From positions 24,970 to 88,969 of the forward strand of contig JBBQWB010000002.1 in NCBI GenBank assembly GCA_038210985.1: 64,000 nt of DNA, in the 5' to 3' direction. Both the position numbers and the translations under genes were made by a program. The stretch is from JAQUGA01 sp038210985. Lineage in GTDB: Bacteria; Bacteroidota; Bacteroidia; Bacteroidales; WCHB1-69. The notes under the pieces were generated by a model that searched no databases, was not told the origin of the DNA, and saw only the letters and a program-made list of their open reading frames with translations. Shown one piece after another: positions 35,024 to 43,806 of this stretch (within the stretch, counting starts at the first letter, position 1; every line of letters starts with the position of its first letter).

Positions 35024-36664
35024 TTACATCATACCACCCATTCCGCCCATACCACCCATTCCTGGGTTTGGCATAGAAGATTCGTTTTCTTTTACTTCGG
35101 CTAAAACACATTCGGTAGTTAATAACATTCCGGCAATCGAAGCTGCGTTTTCGATAGCAATACGAGCAACTTTAGTTGGGTCAATTACACCTGCTTCCAA
35201 TAAGTTTTCATAAACTTCGGTGCGAGCATTAAATCCAAAATCGTCTTTTCCTTCTTTTACCTTATTTACAACTACAGAACCTTCGTGTCCAGTGTTTAAA
35301 ACAATTTGACGAAGAGGTTCTTCTAATGAACGACGTATGATGTCAATTCCAAATTGCTCATCAACATTGTCAGTTTTAAGAGCATCAACCGCAGCAATAG
35401 CACGGATGTATGAAACACCGCCACCAGGAATTATACCTTCTTCAATAGCTGCACGTGTTGCATGAAGTGCATCGTCGAAACGATCTTTTTTCTCTTTCAT
35501 TTCAACTTCAGAAGCTGCACCAACATATATAACTGCAACTCCACCAGCTAATTTAGCCAAGCGTTCTTGAAGTTTTTCACGATCATAATCCGAAGTAGTC
35601 TTTTCAATTTGAACTTTCATCATATTAATACGTGCATCAATAGCTACTTTTTCACCTTTTCCACTTACAATGGTAGTGTTTTCTTTGTCCACAGTGATTT
35701 TTTCGGCTTGACCTAAGTAAGTAAGTTCTGCGTCTTCAAGTTTAAATCCTTTTTCTTCGCTGATAACTGTTCCGCCAGTAAGAATAGCAATGTCTTCCAA
35801 CATTTCTTTACGACGGTCGCCAAATCCGGGTGCTTTAACTGCAACAATTTTTAACGAACCACGAAGACGGTTCACTACTAATGTAGCCAAAGCTTCGCTG
35901 TCTAAATCTTCACTGATAATTAATAATGGACGTCCAGTTTGAACAACTTTTTCCAAAACTGGTAAAAATTCTTTCATATTACTGATTTTCTTATCGTACA
36001 TCAGAATAAAAGGATTTTCGTAAACGGCTTCCATTTTTTCAGCATCGGTTACAAAATAAGGAGAAATATATCCGCGATCGAATTGCATACCTTCTACCAC
36101 TTTTACATGTGTTTCGGTTCCTTTTGCTTCTTCAATAGTGATAACACCCTCTTTTTTAACTTTACCCATTGCTTCAGCAATCATTTTACCAATAAACGAA
36201 TCGTTATTTGCCGAAACAGTAGCAACTTGTTCTATTTTTTTAATGTCATCGCCAATGTGTTTCGATCGTTTTTTTAAATCTTCTACCACACAAGCAACGG
36301 CTTTGTCAATTCCTTTTTTAACGTCCAATGGATTTGCACCAGCAGTAACACTTTTTAAACCAGTGTTAAAAATAACTTGAGCCAATAAAGTTGCCGTAGT
36401 TGTTCCGTCACCAGCCTGATCGTTGGTTTTAGAAGCAACTTCTTTAACCATTTGAGCACCCATGTTTTCAACTGCATCTAGTAATTCTATTTCTTTTGCA
36501 ACAGTAACACCATCTTTAGTAATTTGAGGAGCGCCATATTTTTTATCAATAATTACATTACGACCTTTTGGGCCTAAAGTAACTTTAACTGCGTTTGCTA
36601 AAGTGTCAACACCTTTTTTTAGTCTTTCGCGAGCATCCCAGTCGTATAATATTTCTTTTGCCAT
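35024..36664 (-). CDS. groL: Chaperonin GroEL
   Basis: The 60-kDa chaperonin, 546 residues, forms the double heptameric ring that folds non-native proteins with GroES. Conserved blocks are intact: VTLGPKGRNV, GDGTTTATLLAQ (ATP site), the apical domain around 190-370, and the C-terminal GGMGGMGGMM tail that lines the cavity. It follows groES by 31 nt on the minus strand. In many Bacteroidota groESL lies next to secG and a sigma-54 activator; here that cluster is 20 kb away. Confidence 0.98.
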   Translation of the reverse strand: MAKEILYDWDARERLKKGVDTLANAVKVTLGPKGRNVIIDKKYGAPQITKDGVTVAKEIELLDAVENMGAQMVKEVASKTNDQAGDGTTTATLLAQVIFNTGLKSVTAGANPLDVKKGIDKAVACVVEDLKKRSKHIGDDIKKIEQVATVSANNDSFIGKMIAEAMGKVKKEGVITIEEAKGTETHVKVVEGMQFDRGYISPYFVTDAEKMEAVYENPFILMYDKKISNMKEFLPVLEKVVQTGRPLLIISEDLDSEALATLVVNRLRGSLKIVAVKAPGFGDRRKEMLEDIAILTGGTVISEEKGFKLEDAELTYLGQAEKITVDKENTTIVSGKGEKVAIDARINMMKVQIEKTTSDYDREKLQERLAKLAGGVAVIYVGAASEVEMKEKKDRFDDALHATRAAIEEGIIPGGGVSYIRAIAAVDALKTDNVDEQFGIDIIRRSLEEPLRQIVLNTGHEGSVVVNKVKEGKDDFGFNARTEVYENLLEAGVIDPTKVARIAIENAASIAGMLLTTECVLAEVKENESSMPNPGMGGMGGMGGMM

Positions 36665-36695
36665 AGCTTTTATTTTGATTTTTTTAGGTTAATAA

Positions 36696-36974
36696 TTAAA
36701 TTACTGCATAAATATCCGATTCTTTCATAATGAGTAAATCTTTACCATCAATACTTATTTCGGTCCCTGAGTATTTTCCATAGAGTACTTTATCTCCAAC
36801 TTTAAGGGTAACTGGTTCATCTTTTTTACCAGGTCCAATTGCTAAAACGATTCCTTTTTGTGGTTTCTCTTTTGCGGTATCAGGAATAATGATTCCACCC
36901 GATGTTTTTTGTTCTGCTGCAGCAGGTTCTACTATAACTCTGTCTGCCAATGGTTTAATGTTTAATTCTGCCAT
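36696..36974 (-). CDS. groS: Co-chaperonin GroES
   Basis: The 92-residue lid of GroEL. It has the N-terminal IKPLADRVIVEP, the mobile loop EQKTSGGIIIPDTAKEKP, and the KVLYGKYSGTEI and LLIMKESDIYAVI blocks. It is the first gene of the groESL operon. The upstream region 36975-37121 contains a TTGGCAT box and a 14-bp motif that recurs before htrA. Confidence 0.98.
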   Translation of the reverse strand: MAELNIKPLADRVIVEPAAAEQKTSGGIIIPDTAKEKPQKGIVLAIGPGKKDEPVTLKVGDKVLYGKYSGTEISIDGKDLLIMKESDIYAVI

Positions 36975-37029
36975 AAACGTATATTTTTATTTGATTATTA
37001 ATTAATTTTTTTTCAATGTCGCTTTTCTG

Positions 37030-37121
37030 TCGAATTTTATGCCAAAAGATGATTCCTGCCATTTTTGCTAGTTTACAACATTAAATGAGAATGATATAAT
37101 AAAGTGGTGTCATTTTGTCAG
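37030..37121 (-). promoter_or_regulatory. Putative groESL control region (sigma-54-like -24 box and shared 14-bp motif)
   Basis: On the minus strand CTGACAAAATGACA (37121-37108) is identical to 59471-59484 upstream of htrA. About 65 nt downstream, TTGGCAT (37045-37039) is a perfect -24 half of a sigma-54 promoter, but the -12 part (AAAATTCGA) is a poor match to TTGC. A start near 37018 would leave a leader of about 44 nt. No CIRCE element (TTAGCACTC inverted repeat) is present. The layout resembles an activator site upstream of a sigma-54 promoter, but this is inference. Confidence 0.4.
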
Positions 37122-37138
37122 TCTTTATTTATTGCTTT

Positions 37139-37168
37139 AAAGCTAAAATCAAATTTGTTTTTAGCTTT
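37139..37168 (-). terminator. AT-rich hairpin after the LolC/E-like gene
   Basis: AAAGCTAAAA (37139-37148) pairs with TTTTAGCTTT (37159-37168), 25 nt beyond the stop at 37193. It lacks a clear T-run on the minus strand, so its efficiency is doubtful. Confidence 0.35.
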
Positions 37169-37192
37169 TTACGGAATAATTACGTAGCTAAA

Positions 37193-38422
37193 TTACTTTT
37201 TATCTGAAATTTGTAGACGTTTGGTTAATCGTTTTACTGGTAAAATTGTGGATACCAAACCTAACAGTATAACTATGATTAACACCATCAAAAAATCAAA
37301 TATATTCATCTTAACAGGATAAATATTAAGCACATAACTTGCGTTTTCGGAACCAATTTTTATCAGTCCGAATGTTTGTTGAATAAAACATAAAATTGCC
37401 CCTAATATCAAACCAATAATTCCTCCAGCGAAATTCAATAAAAAGCCTTCCCATAAAAAAATATTATGAATTAATTTGCTGTCGGCTCCCATGTTTAAAA
37501 GAATTACGATATCATCTTTTTTATCTAATATCAGCATTGCCAGAGTTCCAACGATATTAAACATTGCCAAAACAAGAATAAAAGTAAGAATAGCATAAAT
37601 TGCCGATTTTTCGGATTGCATTACCTTAAAAAGCATTTCTTCTTGCTGATATTTGGTTTTAACGGTGTATTTTTCACCCAGTAGTTGTTGTGTTTTTTTT
37701 TGAATATTTTCGGTTTTGTACGATGGTTTAATAAATATCTCAACGCTACTTATTTTATCGGGATAATCCATTAAAGATTGAGCATAGCGAAGAGGTACAA
37801 AAACATATTCGGCATCGTAATCGGTTTGAACCGAAAAAACTCCCGATGGAACAATGGAAGTTGAAATAAAAGCATTTAAAGGGTCGGTGAGATTTTTCGA
37901 TGTTCTTCGTGGATAGTATGTTTTTAGGGTTTTAAACTGCGAAAGATTTAAGCCTAAATGGTATGCTACTCCAGCACCCAAAATCACATAATCGATTTCA
38001 CCTTGTTGCAATAAAAACTTTCCATCTATAATTAAGGTGTCAAAGCAATTATCTCGTCCATAATTTTCGTCCACACCTTTTAATTTTGCTAAAAATTGTT
38101 TGTCGTCGTAGCTAATTAGGGCAATGTCTTCCAAAACAGCTGAGGTGGAGCTTATGCCTTCAATTTGTTTTACTTTGTCGAACGGAAATGTACTTTGCTC
38201 AAATACTTTGCCTTTAACCGAGCTTACTAATAAATCAGAATTAAATGAGTTAAAGTAGTTTACAATAAGCGATTCGAACCCATTAAATACAGATAAAACT
38301 AAAATTAGCGACATCGTACAAAACACTATTCCCAAAAAAGAAATTGCCGAAATAATATGAATTATATTATGCGATTTTTTTGAAATTAAATACCGTTTTG
38401 CTATAAAAAATGCTGTATTCAA
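37193..38422 (-). CDS. FtsX/LolC-E-like ABC transporter permease
   Basis: A 409-residue inner-membrane protein with one N-terminal TM helix (about 22-48), a large periplasmic domain (about 50-270) and three C-terminal TM helices (FtsX domain, about 275-405). The layout and the RYLISKKSHNIIHIISAISFLG start match the LolC/LolE branch of lipoprotein-releasing permeases, but no LolD ATPase is adjacent. It follows the methyltransferase gene by 8 nt in the rbfA operon. Confidence 0.85.
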   Translation of the reverse strand: MNTAFFIAKRYLISKKSHNIIHIISAISFLGIVFCTMSLILVLSVFNGFESLIVNYFNSFNSDLLVSSVKGKVFEQSTFPFDKVKQIEGISSTSAVLEDIALISYDDKQFLAKLKGVDENYGRDNCFDTLIIDGKFLLQQGEIDYVILGAGVAYHLGLNLSQFKTLKTYYPRRTSKNLTDPLNAFISTSIVPSGVFSVQTDYDAEYVFVPLRYAQSLMDYPDKISSVEIFIKPSYKTENIQKKTQQLLGEKYTVKTKYQQEEMLFKVMQSEKSAIYAILTFILVLAMFNIVGTLAMLILDKKDDIVILLNMGADSKLIHNIFLWEGFLLNFAGGIIGLILGAILCFIQQTFGLIKIGSENASYVLNIYPVKMNIFDFLMVLIIVILLGLVSTILPVKRLTKRLQISDKK

Positions 38423-38430
38423 TTTTTGAT

Positions 38431-39237
38431 TTATTTGAAAGCTTTAACAATTAATCCAGTTCCTTTTTTTTGATTAGTATTCGTATCGATGCAATTTAAA
38501 ACACAACACCAAGGGAAAAATGTTAGATACCAAAAGGGAATTACAAATAAGAACAATTTACTAATATTTAAAAGTTGAATGGGGTATTTCATCGAAAACC
38601 TCCACGAAATGGATCCCCAGATACCGTACGAATATTTTGCAATTACTTTTGAAAAACCAGCTTTGGTGAGTTTTTCGGTAATATCTTCAATGCTGTATCC
38701 ATCGCGAACATGTTCGCCAATAAACGATTCTTCGTCGTGGTCGTGAACATCCGAACCACCTAAATTAGAAGGAGTTGAAATGAGTAACATCCCACCATCT
38801 TTCATAGAAGCATGAAAATTTTCAAATACTTTGCAATCCTCTTCTATGTGTTCCATTACATCCACCGATAAAACAAAATCGTATGTATTTGGTAAAATAT
38901 ATTCGGTTAAATCACCCAATTCAAATTTCACGTTTGGACGATTAATTTTGGTGAAAAACTGATTACAATCATCAATTTGCTCTTCTTTTACATCTATTCC
39001 TGTAATTTTTGCGTTTTCGCATAAATTAGATAAAAAATAGTCGTATTGACCAAAGCCACTGCCAGCATCTAAAATAGATACTTCAGCTGTGCGATTTGAA
39101 AAATACTTTCGACTCTCTTTTTTAATATGCCACGATCGTAAAAGGAGTAAATCCAAAAGTTTATAAAATAGTTTACGCAACATTGGTGTTCGGTTAAAAG
39201 CACTGCCAAGCGAACGTTTAATTGGATCGTACTGCAT
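38431..39237 (-). CDS. Class I SAM-dependent methyltransferase
   Basis: A 268-residue protein with a Rossmann-like SAM-binding core: motif I VSILDAGSGFGQYDYFLS (about 53-70), the acidic strand end ITGIDVKEEQ, and FVLSVDVMEHIEED as motif IV. A hydrophobic stretch near the C-terminus (LFLFVIPFWYLTFFPW) suggests membrane association. The acceptor is unknown; lipid or quinone headgroups, or a glycan, are possible. It starts 3 nt after rbfA and precedes the LolC/E-like permease. Confidence 0.85.
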   Translation of the reverse strand: MQYDPIKRSLGSAFNRTPMLRKLFYKLLDLLLLRSWHIKKESRKYFSNRTAEVSILDAGSGFGQYDYFLSNLCENAKITGIDVKEEQIDDCNQFFTKINRPNVKFELGDLTEYILPNTYDFVLSVDVMEHIEEDCKVFENFHASMKDGGMLLISTPSNLGGSDVHDHDEESFIGEHVRDGYSIEDITEKLTKAGFSKVIAKYSYGIWGSISWRFSMKYPIQLLNISKLFLFVIPFWYLTFFPWCCVLNCIDTNTNQKKGTGLIVKAFK

Positions 39238-39240
39238 CGT

Positions 39241-39579
39241 TTATTGTTTTAGAAGTTCGTTAATTCGGTCTAATTTATCAAGGGTTTCATCGTTATAAAA
39301 CTCCAAATGAGGAACAATCCGAAGTTGGTTTTTAACGATATTTCCTAGTAAAAAACGAATTTCTTTTTGTTTTGTTTTAAGGCTTGCAATTATTTCTTCT
39401 TTATTGGCTTTACCAAATATGCTCACATATATTCGAGCAATGGATAAATCCTTTGTAATTGACACCTGGGTTATTGTAACCATTGAGCCGTTAATCATCG
39501 AAAATCCTTCTTTGAGAAATATTGAAGACATCTCTTTCATGATTAAAGTCGAAATTTTTTCTTGTCGTATTGTTTCCAT
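39241..39579 (-). CDS. rbfA: Ribosome-binding factor A
   Basis: RbfA, 112 residues, binds the 30S subunit and helps 16S rRNA 5'-end maturation and cold adaptation. The KH-like fold is recognisable: RQEKISTLIMKEMSSIF, ITQVSITKDLSIARIYVSIFG and IRFLLGNIVKNQLRIVPHLEFYND. An ATG five codons upstream (39594) overlaps the -7 box at 39584-39591, so METIRQ at 39579 is the likely start and the mRNA may be leaderless. It heads an operon with the methyltransferase and permease. Confidence 0.94.
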   Translation of the reverse strand: METIRQEKISTLIMKEMSSIFLKEGFSMINGSMVTITQVSITKDLSIARIYVSIFGKANKEEIIASLKTKQKEIRFLLGNIVKNQLRIVPHLEFYNDETLDKLDRINELLKQ

Positions 39580-39583
39580 GAGG

Positions 39584-39591
39584 CAAAAGTA
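39584..39591 (-). promoter_or_regulatory. -7 promoter box directly before rbfA
   Basis: TACTTTTG on the minus strand (TAnnTTTG) ends four bases before the ATG at 39579, implying transcription from about the start codon. Confidence 0.5.
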
Positions 39592-39671
39592 CATTTTTTT
39601 TGCGATTTTTTTTTGCGAAAAATCAAGATTTATATTCTGATTATTTTTACTTTAGCTAAAAAATCAGAAAT

Positions 39672-40292
39672 ATGAAAATATTTATCTTTTCTTTAGTGTT
39701 GTTTTTTGCAAGTTTGATTTCATATTCTCAAAATGACAACAAAAAACTTGAAGAAGTTGCTAACAAGCTTACTACGGATTCAACGAATGAACAACTCCTC
39801 GAAACTGTAAATTTATTTACGGAGATTATTGAGAAAGATAGTAGCAACTACCGTGCATATAGGTATCGTTCTCTTTGCTATTTTTATATACTCGACTATG
39901 ATAACGCACTCAAAGACATTGAGCATATGAAAAATGAATCTGAATACGATTACTATATGTTTAAAGCGGTTGTACTTAAAAATAAAAAGGATTATAAAAT
40001 GTCGCTACTTAGTTTTGATGAGGCAATACGCATGGCACCTAAAGACGTCTATCCACACGTAGAAAAAGGTTTATGCTATTTTGAAATGGAAAATTATTCA
40101 TTGGCTATAAGTGAATTTGATAAAGCATTATTGATTGATAATAAACTTTGTTTTTTATACGAACATAAAGCAAAAGCAGAGTTTGCAGTGGGAAATAAGG
40201 AAAATGCTTGTAGTTGTTGGAAAAAATCCATTGAATTAGGCACTCCAAATAATACTGAATTAAAAAGTTTAATAAAAGAAAATTGTAAATAG
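39672..40292 (+). CDS. Exported TPR protein
   Basis: A 206-residue protein with a signal peptide (1-19, ends ISYSQ) and about four tetratricopeptide repeats (about 45-190), such as YRAYRYRSLCYFYILDYDNA and YPHVEKGLCYFEMENYSLAI. The last repeat includes KENACSCWKKSIELG, a cysteine-bearing variant common in Bacteroidota TPR proteins. It is expected to be a periplasmic protein-interaction scaffold; its partner is unknown. It is single and followed by a 400-bp repeat-rich gap. Confidence 0.82.
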   Translation: MKIFIFSLVLFFASLISYSQNDNKKLEEVANKLTTDSTNEQLLETVNLFTEIIEKDSSNYRAYRYRSLCYFYILDYDNALKDIEHMKNESEYDYYMFKAVVLKNKKDYKMSLLSFDEAIRMAPKDVYPHVEKGLCYFEMENYSLAISEFDKALLIDNKLCFLYEHKAKAEFAVGNKENACSCWKKSIELGTPNNTELKSLIKENCK

Positions 40293-40373
40293 TGCAAATT
40301 TTAAATGTGTTAGAATCTTGGATTGCAAATTCGAATGAGCAAGGAGGTTGGGTAAAAATAAATTTAATAAATA

Positions 40374-40581
40374 GATTCCTCACTGCGTTCGGATGACAAG
40401 ATTATCAATAGTATATAGGATTTAGAGGGGCAGAAATGGCGGCGAAGTCGCCCTTTCTGCCCCCCTAAATCCTCCTTAAAATACCATAGCATTGTCATTC
40501 CGAAAGAAACGCAGTGTAGTGAGGAGTCTCAGTTTTAATCAGCTAATCATCACATTATCACATCAGCTAATCAACTACTTA
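40374..40581. repeat. Nested palindromic element with REP-like ends
   Basis: An outer pair of inverted repeats, TCCTCACTGCGTTCGGATGACAA (split: TCCTCACTGCGTT + CGGATGACAA, 40377-40399) and its counterpart TTGTCATTCCG...GCAGTGTAGTGAGGA (40492-40525), encloses a GC-rich hairpin at 40417-40473. The hairpin pairs AGGATTTAG with CTAAATCCT, GGGGCAGAAA with TTTCTGCCCC and GGCG with CGCC: 23 paired bases, two mismatches, 7-nt loop. A CTAATCA-type tail (40536-40581) follows, as at 2730-2772. No gene is visible in 40293-40740; a decayed GGATT-type palindrome lies near 40316-40335. Confidence 0.85.
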
Positions 40582-40727
40582 CCTCTAAGCGTTTAGGCAC
40601 CTTTGAACGATCCAAAAAATGGAACTATCGGTTAAAATAGAAACTACATTATTTTTCAAATCGGTATTAAGTTTTGTGCAAAAAATAGTTTTTTGTATCA
40701 ATTTTATCAAATAAACCATTTTGAAAC

Positions 40728-40735
40728 TATCTTTG
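40728..40735 (+). promoter_or_regulatory. -7 promoter box directly before the ABC exporter
   Basis: TATCTTTG matches TAnnTTTG and is followed by CATCA and the ATG at 40741. Transcription would begin at or one base before the start codon. Confidence 0.55.
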
Positions 40736-40740
40736 CATCA

Positions 40741-42561
40741 ATGAAAGATTTTATTCGGATATTAAAACACGTAAAACCATATTGGAAGTACATCGTTTTG
40801 AACTTGATGTCGAATTTGATATACGTAGTGTTTTCGTTGGTTTCGTTAACCATGGTTTCGCCTTTTTTGGCAATATTATTCGAAAAAGTTAAGTTGGTTG
40901 TTGTTGAACCAGAGTTTTCCTTTAGTGTAAAAGCAATAATTAATTATTTTTACTACATAATCAGTGTTTTTATTCTCGAAAATGGCAAATACGAGGCTTT
41001 GATTTTCGTATCGGTAATTTTTGTTTGTTTTTCGCTAATTTCAAATTTATTTAGATATTTGGGAATGTACTTTATGTCGCCACTACGCAATGGAGTGGTG
41101 GAAGATATTCGCAATGAGATATACCTTAAAATTCTTATTTTACCTCTATCTTTTTATTCAAAAGTAAGGGCAGGCGATGTAATTTCGAGAATAACTGCCG
41201 ATGTTAACGAAATTGAATGGTCGATAATGAGTACGATGCAACTTATTTTGCGCGAACCATTGTTGATTATTGTTTATTTTGGAACTTTAATGGTTATTAG
41301 TCCAACTTTAACTTTATTTTCGATAATTGTTTTGCCAGTTAGTGGAATAATTATTTCGATGATTGGAAAAAACATAAAGAAGAAATCGGAAATTAGTCAA
41401 GAAAAAGTAGGTTTTATAACATCATTTTTCGATGAAACTATTTCGGGTTTAAGAGTAATAAAAGGGTTTAATGCGATTGATTATGCAGATGAACGTTTCC
41501 AGTCGATAAATCAGTCGTTAACACATACGATGAATAAGGTGTTTCGCAGAACCGAATTAGCATCGCCTTTAACCGAATTGCTGGGAGTTATTTCATTATT
41601 GTTGATTGTTTATTTTGGTGGTCAATTGGTTTTAAGCGGTAGTTCAATACTCACTGCGGATGCTTTAATTCTTTATGTTGTAATTTTTGCACGTATGATT
41701 TCACCTGCAAAATCTTTTATTTCGGCAGGTTATTCTATACAAAAGGGATTGGCTGCCGGAAAACGAGTTTTTGAAATTGTGGATGCTTCAGAAAAAATTG
41801 TAGAAAAAGATAGTGCCAAAAGCATTAAAAATTTTACAAGTGAAATTGAATTCAAGGATGTGAGTTTTAAGTACGAAGAAAATTATGTATTAAAAAAGAT
41901 AAATTTTACTCTTGAAAAGGGCAAAACACTTGCATTGGTTGGACATTCGGGTGCTGGAAAATCAACCATTGCCGATTTATTGCCACGATTTTATGACATT
42001 ACCGAAGGAAATATTTTTGTGGATAAAACGGATATACGTGATTTTATTATTCGCGATGTACGTGATTTAATGGGGATTGTCAGTCAAGATGTGGTTTTAT
42101 TTAATGATACCATTGAAAACAATATTTCGTTTGGAAAAAGGAATGTACCCATTGAATCTATAATTGAAGCGGCTAAAATTGCTCATATTCACGATTTTAT
42201 TGATATACTTCCCGAAAAATACAAAGCTAAAGTTGGCGATCGTGGATCTCTGCTTTCGGGCGGACAAAAACAACGAATAAGCATCGCAAGAGCAATACTT
42301 CACAATCCGCAAATTTTAATTTTAGATGAGGCAACTTCGTCTTTAGATTCCGAATCCGAACGATTGGTTCAAAAGGCATTGGACACCTTAATGCAAAATC
42401 GAACTACGCTAATAATTGCCCATCGATTATCAACCATAGTAAATGCCGACACCATTTTGGTTTTAAAAGAGGGGAAAATAATCGAATCAGGGAATCACCA
42501 ACAATTATTAGATTTAAAAGGAGTTTATTATAATATGATACAAATGCAGAATTTTTCATAG
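40741..42561 (+). CDS. MsbA-like ABC transporter (fused permease and ATPase)
   Basis: A 606-residue type IV ABC exporter half-transporter. Six TM helices occupy about 15-320. The ATPase domain has Walker A GHSGAGKST, the signature LSGGQKQRISIARA and Walker B ILILDEATSSLD. It most resembles MsbA, the lipid A-core flippase, but drug or peptide export cannot be ruled out. The ATG at 40741 (MKDFIRILKHVKPYW) is preferred over one 48 nt upstream because the promoter box lies between them. The M20 gene follows after 2 nt. Confidence 0.88.
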   Translation: MKDFIRILKHVKPYWKYIVLNLMSNLIYVVFSLVSLTMVSPFLAILFEKVKLVVVEPEFSFSVKAIINYFYYIISVFILENGKYEALIFVSVIFVCFSLISNLFRYLGMYFMSPLRNGVVEDIRNEIYLKILILPLSFYSKVRAGDVISRITADVNEIEWSIMSTMQLILREPLLIIVYFGTLMVISPTLTLFSIIVLPVSGIIISMIGKNIKKKSEISQEKVGFITSFFDETISGLRVIKGFNAIDYADERFQSINQSLTHTMNKVFRRTELASPLTELLGVISLLLIVYFGGQLVLSGSSILTADALILYVVIFARMISPAKSFISAGYSIQKGLAAGKRVFEIVDASEKIVEKDSAKSIKNFTSEIEFKDVSFKYEENYVLKKINFTLEKGKTLALVGHSGAGKSTIADLLPRFYDITEGNIFVDKTDIRDFIIRDVRDLMGIVSQDVVLFNDTIENNISFGKRNVPIESIIEAAKIAHIHDFIDILPEKYKAKVGDRGSLLSGGQKQRISIARAILHNPQILILDEATSSLDSESERLVQKALDTLMQNRTTLIIAHRLSTIVNADTILVLKEGKIIESGNHQQLLDLKGVYYNMIQMQNFS

Positions 42562-42563
42562 AT

Positions 42564-43754
42564 ATGGCTGATATAAAAGAACTAATCAAGAAAAAATCAT
42601 CCGAAATTTTCGACGAAATTGTAACCATTCGACGAATGTTTCATCAAAATCCTGAGCTTTCGACTCAAGAGTTTGCAACCGCCGAAATAATTCATAATAT
42701 ATTATTTGATTTAGGAATTGAACACCAAACTGGAATTGCAGGAACAGGTATAGTTGGTGTAATTTATGGTGAAAAAGGCAGTGGAAAAATTATTGGTTTG
42801 CGTGCCGACATGGATGCTTTGCCTATTTTGGAAGCAAGTGGTGTTGGTTTTACTTCGTTAAATAAAGGTGTTATGCACGCATGCGGACACGATATGCACA
42901 TGGCTTCATTGATTGGTTGTGTTAAAATTTTAAACGAATTAAAAGAACACTTTTCGGGTGGCATTAAATTCATATTTCAACCTTCCGAAGAAAAATATCC
43001 AGGCGGTGCTATACAAATGATTAAAGAAGGTGTTTTGCAAAACCCAAAAGTGGATAGTATGCTCGGAATGCATGTTATGCCCGAACTGCCAATGGGAGTT
43101 GTTGGGCTTAAACCCGAAAAATACATGGCTTCTACCGACGAAATATATATAACCATCAGTGGACGTGGAGGTCATGCTGCAAATCCCCATCAAAACATCG
43201 ACCCAATTGTAATTGGTTCGCAAGTTGTTATTGCCCTGCAACAAATTGTTAGTAGGTATGCTCCACCATCTATTCCAACGGTAATTTCGTTTGGAAGATT
43301 TGAAGGCTTAGGACGAACCAACATTATACCCGACGAAGTTAAATTGGAGGGTACAATTAGAACTTTTGATGAAAAATGGCGAAAAAAAACTCATCAATTA
43401 ATAGAAGAAATTGCATGCGGAACAGCCACTTCTTTTGGTGCAAAATGTTTGGTTTTTATCGACAAAGGTTATCCATTTATTTATAATAATCCAGAATTAA
43501 CCGAACGGTTAAAACAATCTGCCATTTGTTTTTTAAATGAATCTGAAGTGGTGGATTTGGATTTAAGAATGACTGCCGAAGATTTTTCCTATTTTGCAAA
43601 AGAAGTTCCATCTTGTTTTTACCGAATTGGCGTAGCATTCGATAAGGAAGAGATATTTAATCTTCACTCTTCAAAATTTAAACTTAACGAAAAATCTATT
43701 GCGAATGCTATTGGCTTAATGAGTTGGTTTGCATATTCGGAATTAATGAGATAG
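42564..43754 (+). CDS. M20-family amidohydrolase
   Basis: A 396-residue metal-dependent amidohydrolase of the M20D group (hippurate, N-acyl-amino-acid or IAA-conjugate hydrolases). The metal-site motifs are RADMDALPI, HACGHDMHMA and QPSEEKYPGGA; a dimerisation (lid) domain lies at about 185-300. The cytosolic enzyme removes acyl groups from N-acylated amino acids, but the exact substrate is not predictable. It starts 2 nt after the ABC exporter, so the two share a transcript. Confidence 0.9.
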   Translation: MADIKELIKKKSSEIFDEIVTIRRMFHQNPELSTQEFATAEIIHNILFDLGIEHQTGIAGTGIVGVIYGEKGSGKIIGLRADMDALPILEASGVGFTSLNKGVMHACGHDMHMASLIGCVKILNELKEHFSGGIKFIFQPSEEKYPGGAIQMIKEGVLQNPKVDSMLGMHVMPELPMGVVGLKPEKYMASTDEIYITISGRGGHAANPHQNIDPIVIGSQVVIALQQIVSRYAPPSIPTVISFGRFEGLGRTNIIPDEVKLEGTIRTFDEKWRKKTHQLIEEIACGTATSFGAKCLVFIDKGYPFIYNNPELTERLKQSAICFLNESEVVDLDLRMTAEDFSYFAKEVPSCFYRIGVAFDKEEIFNLHSSKFKLNEKSIANAIGLMSWFAYSELMR

Positions 43755-43762
43755 AATTCAAG

Positions 43763-43793
43763 TTGATTATACCATAAAAAATGCTTATTTTTG
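43763..43793 (+). promoter_or_regulatory. Promoter of the gene at 43807
   Basis: TTG (43763-43765) and TATTTTTG (43786-43793), spaced by 20 bp, fit the Bacteroidota promoter pattern; the ATG follows 13 nt later. Confidence 0.5.
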
Positions 43794-43806
43794 CAAAAAA
43801 ATACGA

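Noticed and set aside
35024..35060. Short tandem repeat at the groL 3' end
   Set aside because: It encodes the normal GGM tail of GroEL.
37030..37045. Complete sigma-54 promoter before groES
   Set aside because: Only the -24 half (TTGGCAT) is good; the -12 half lacks TTGC, so it is listed as putative and not as an established promoter.
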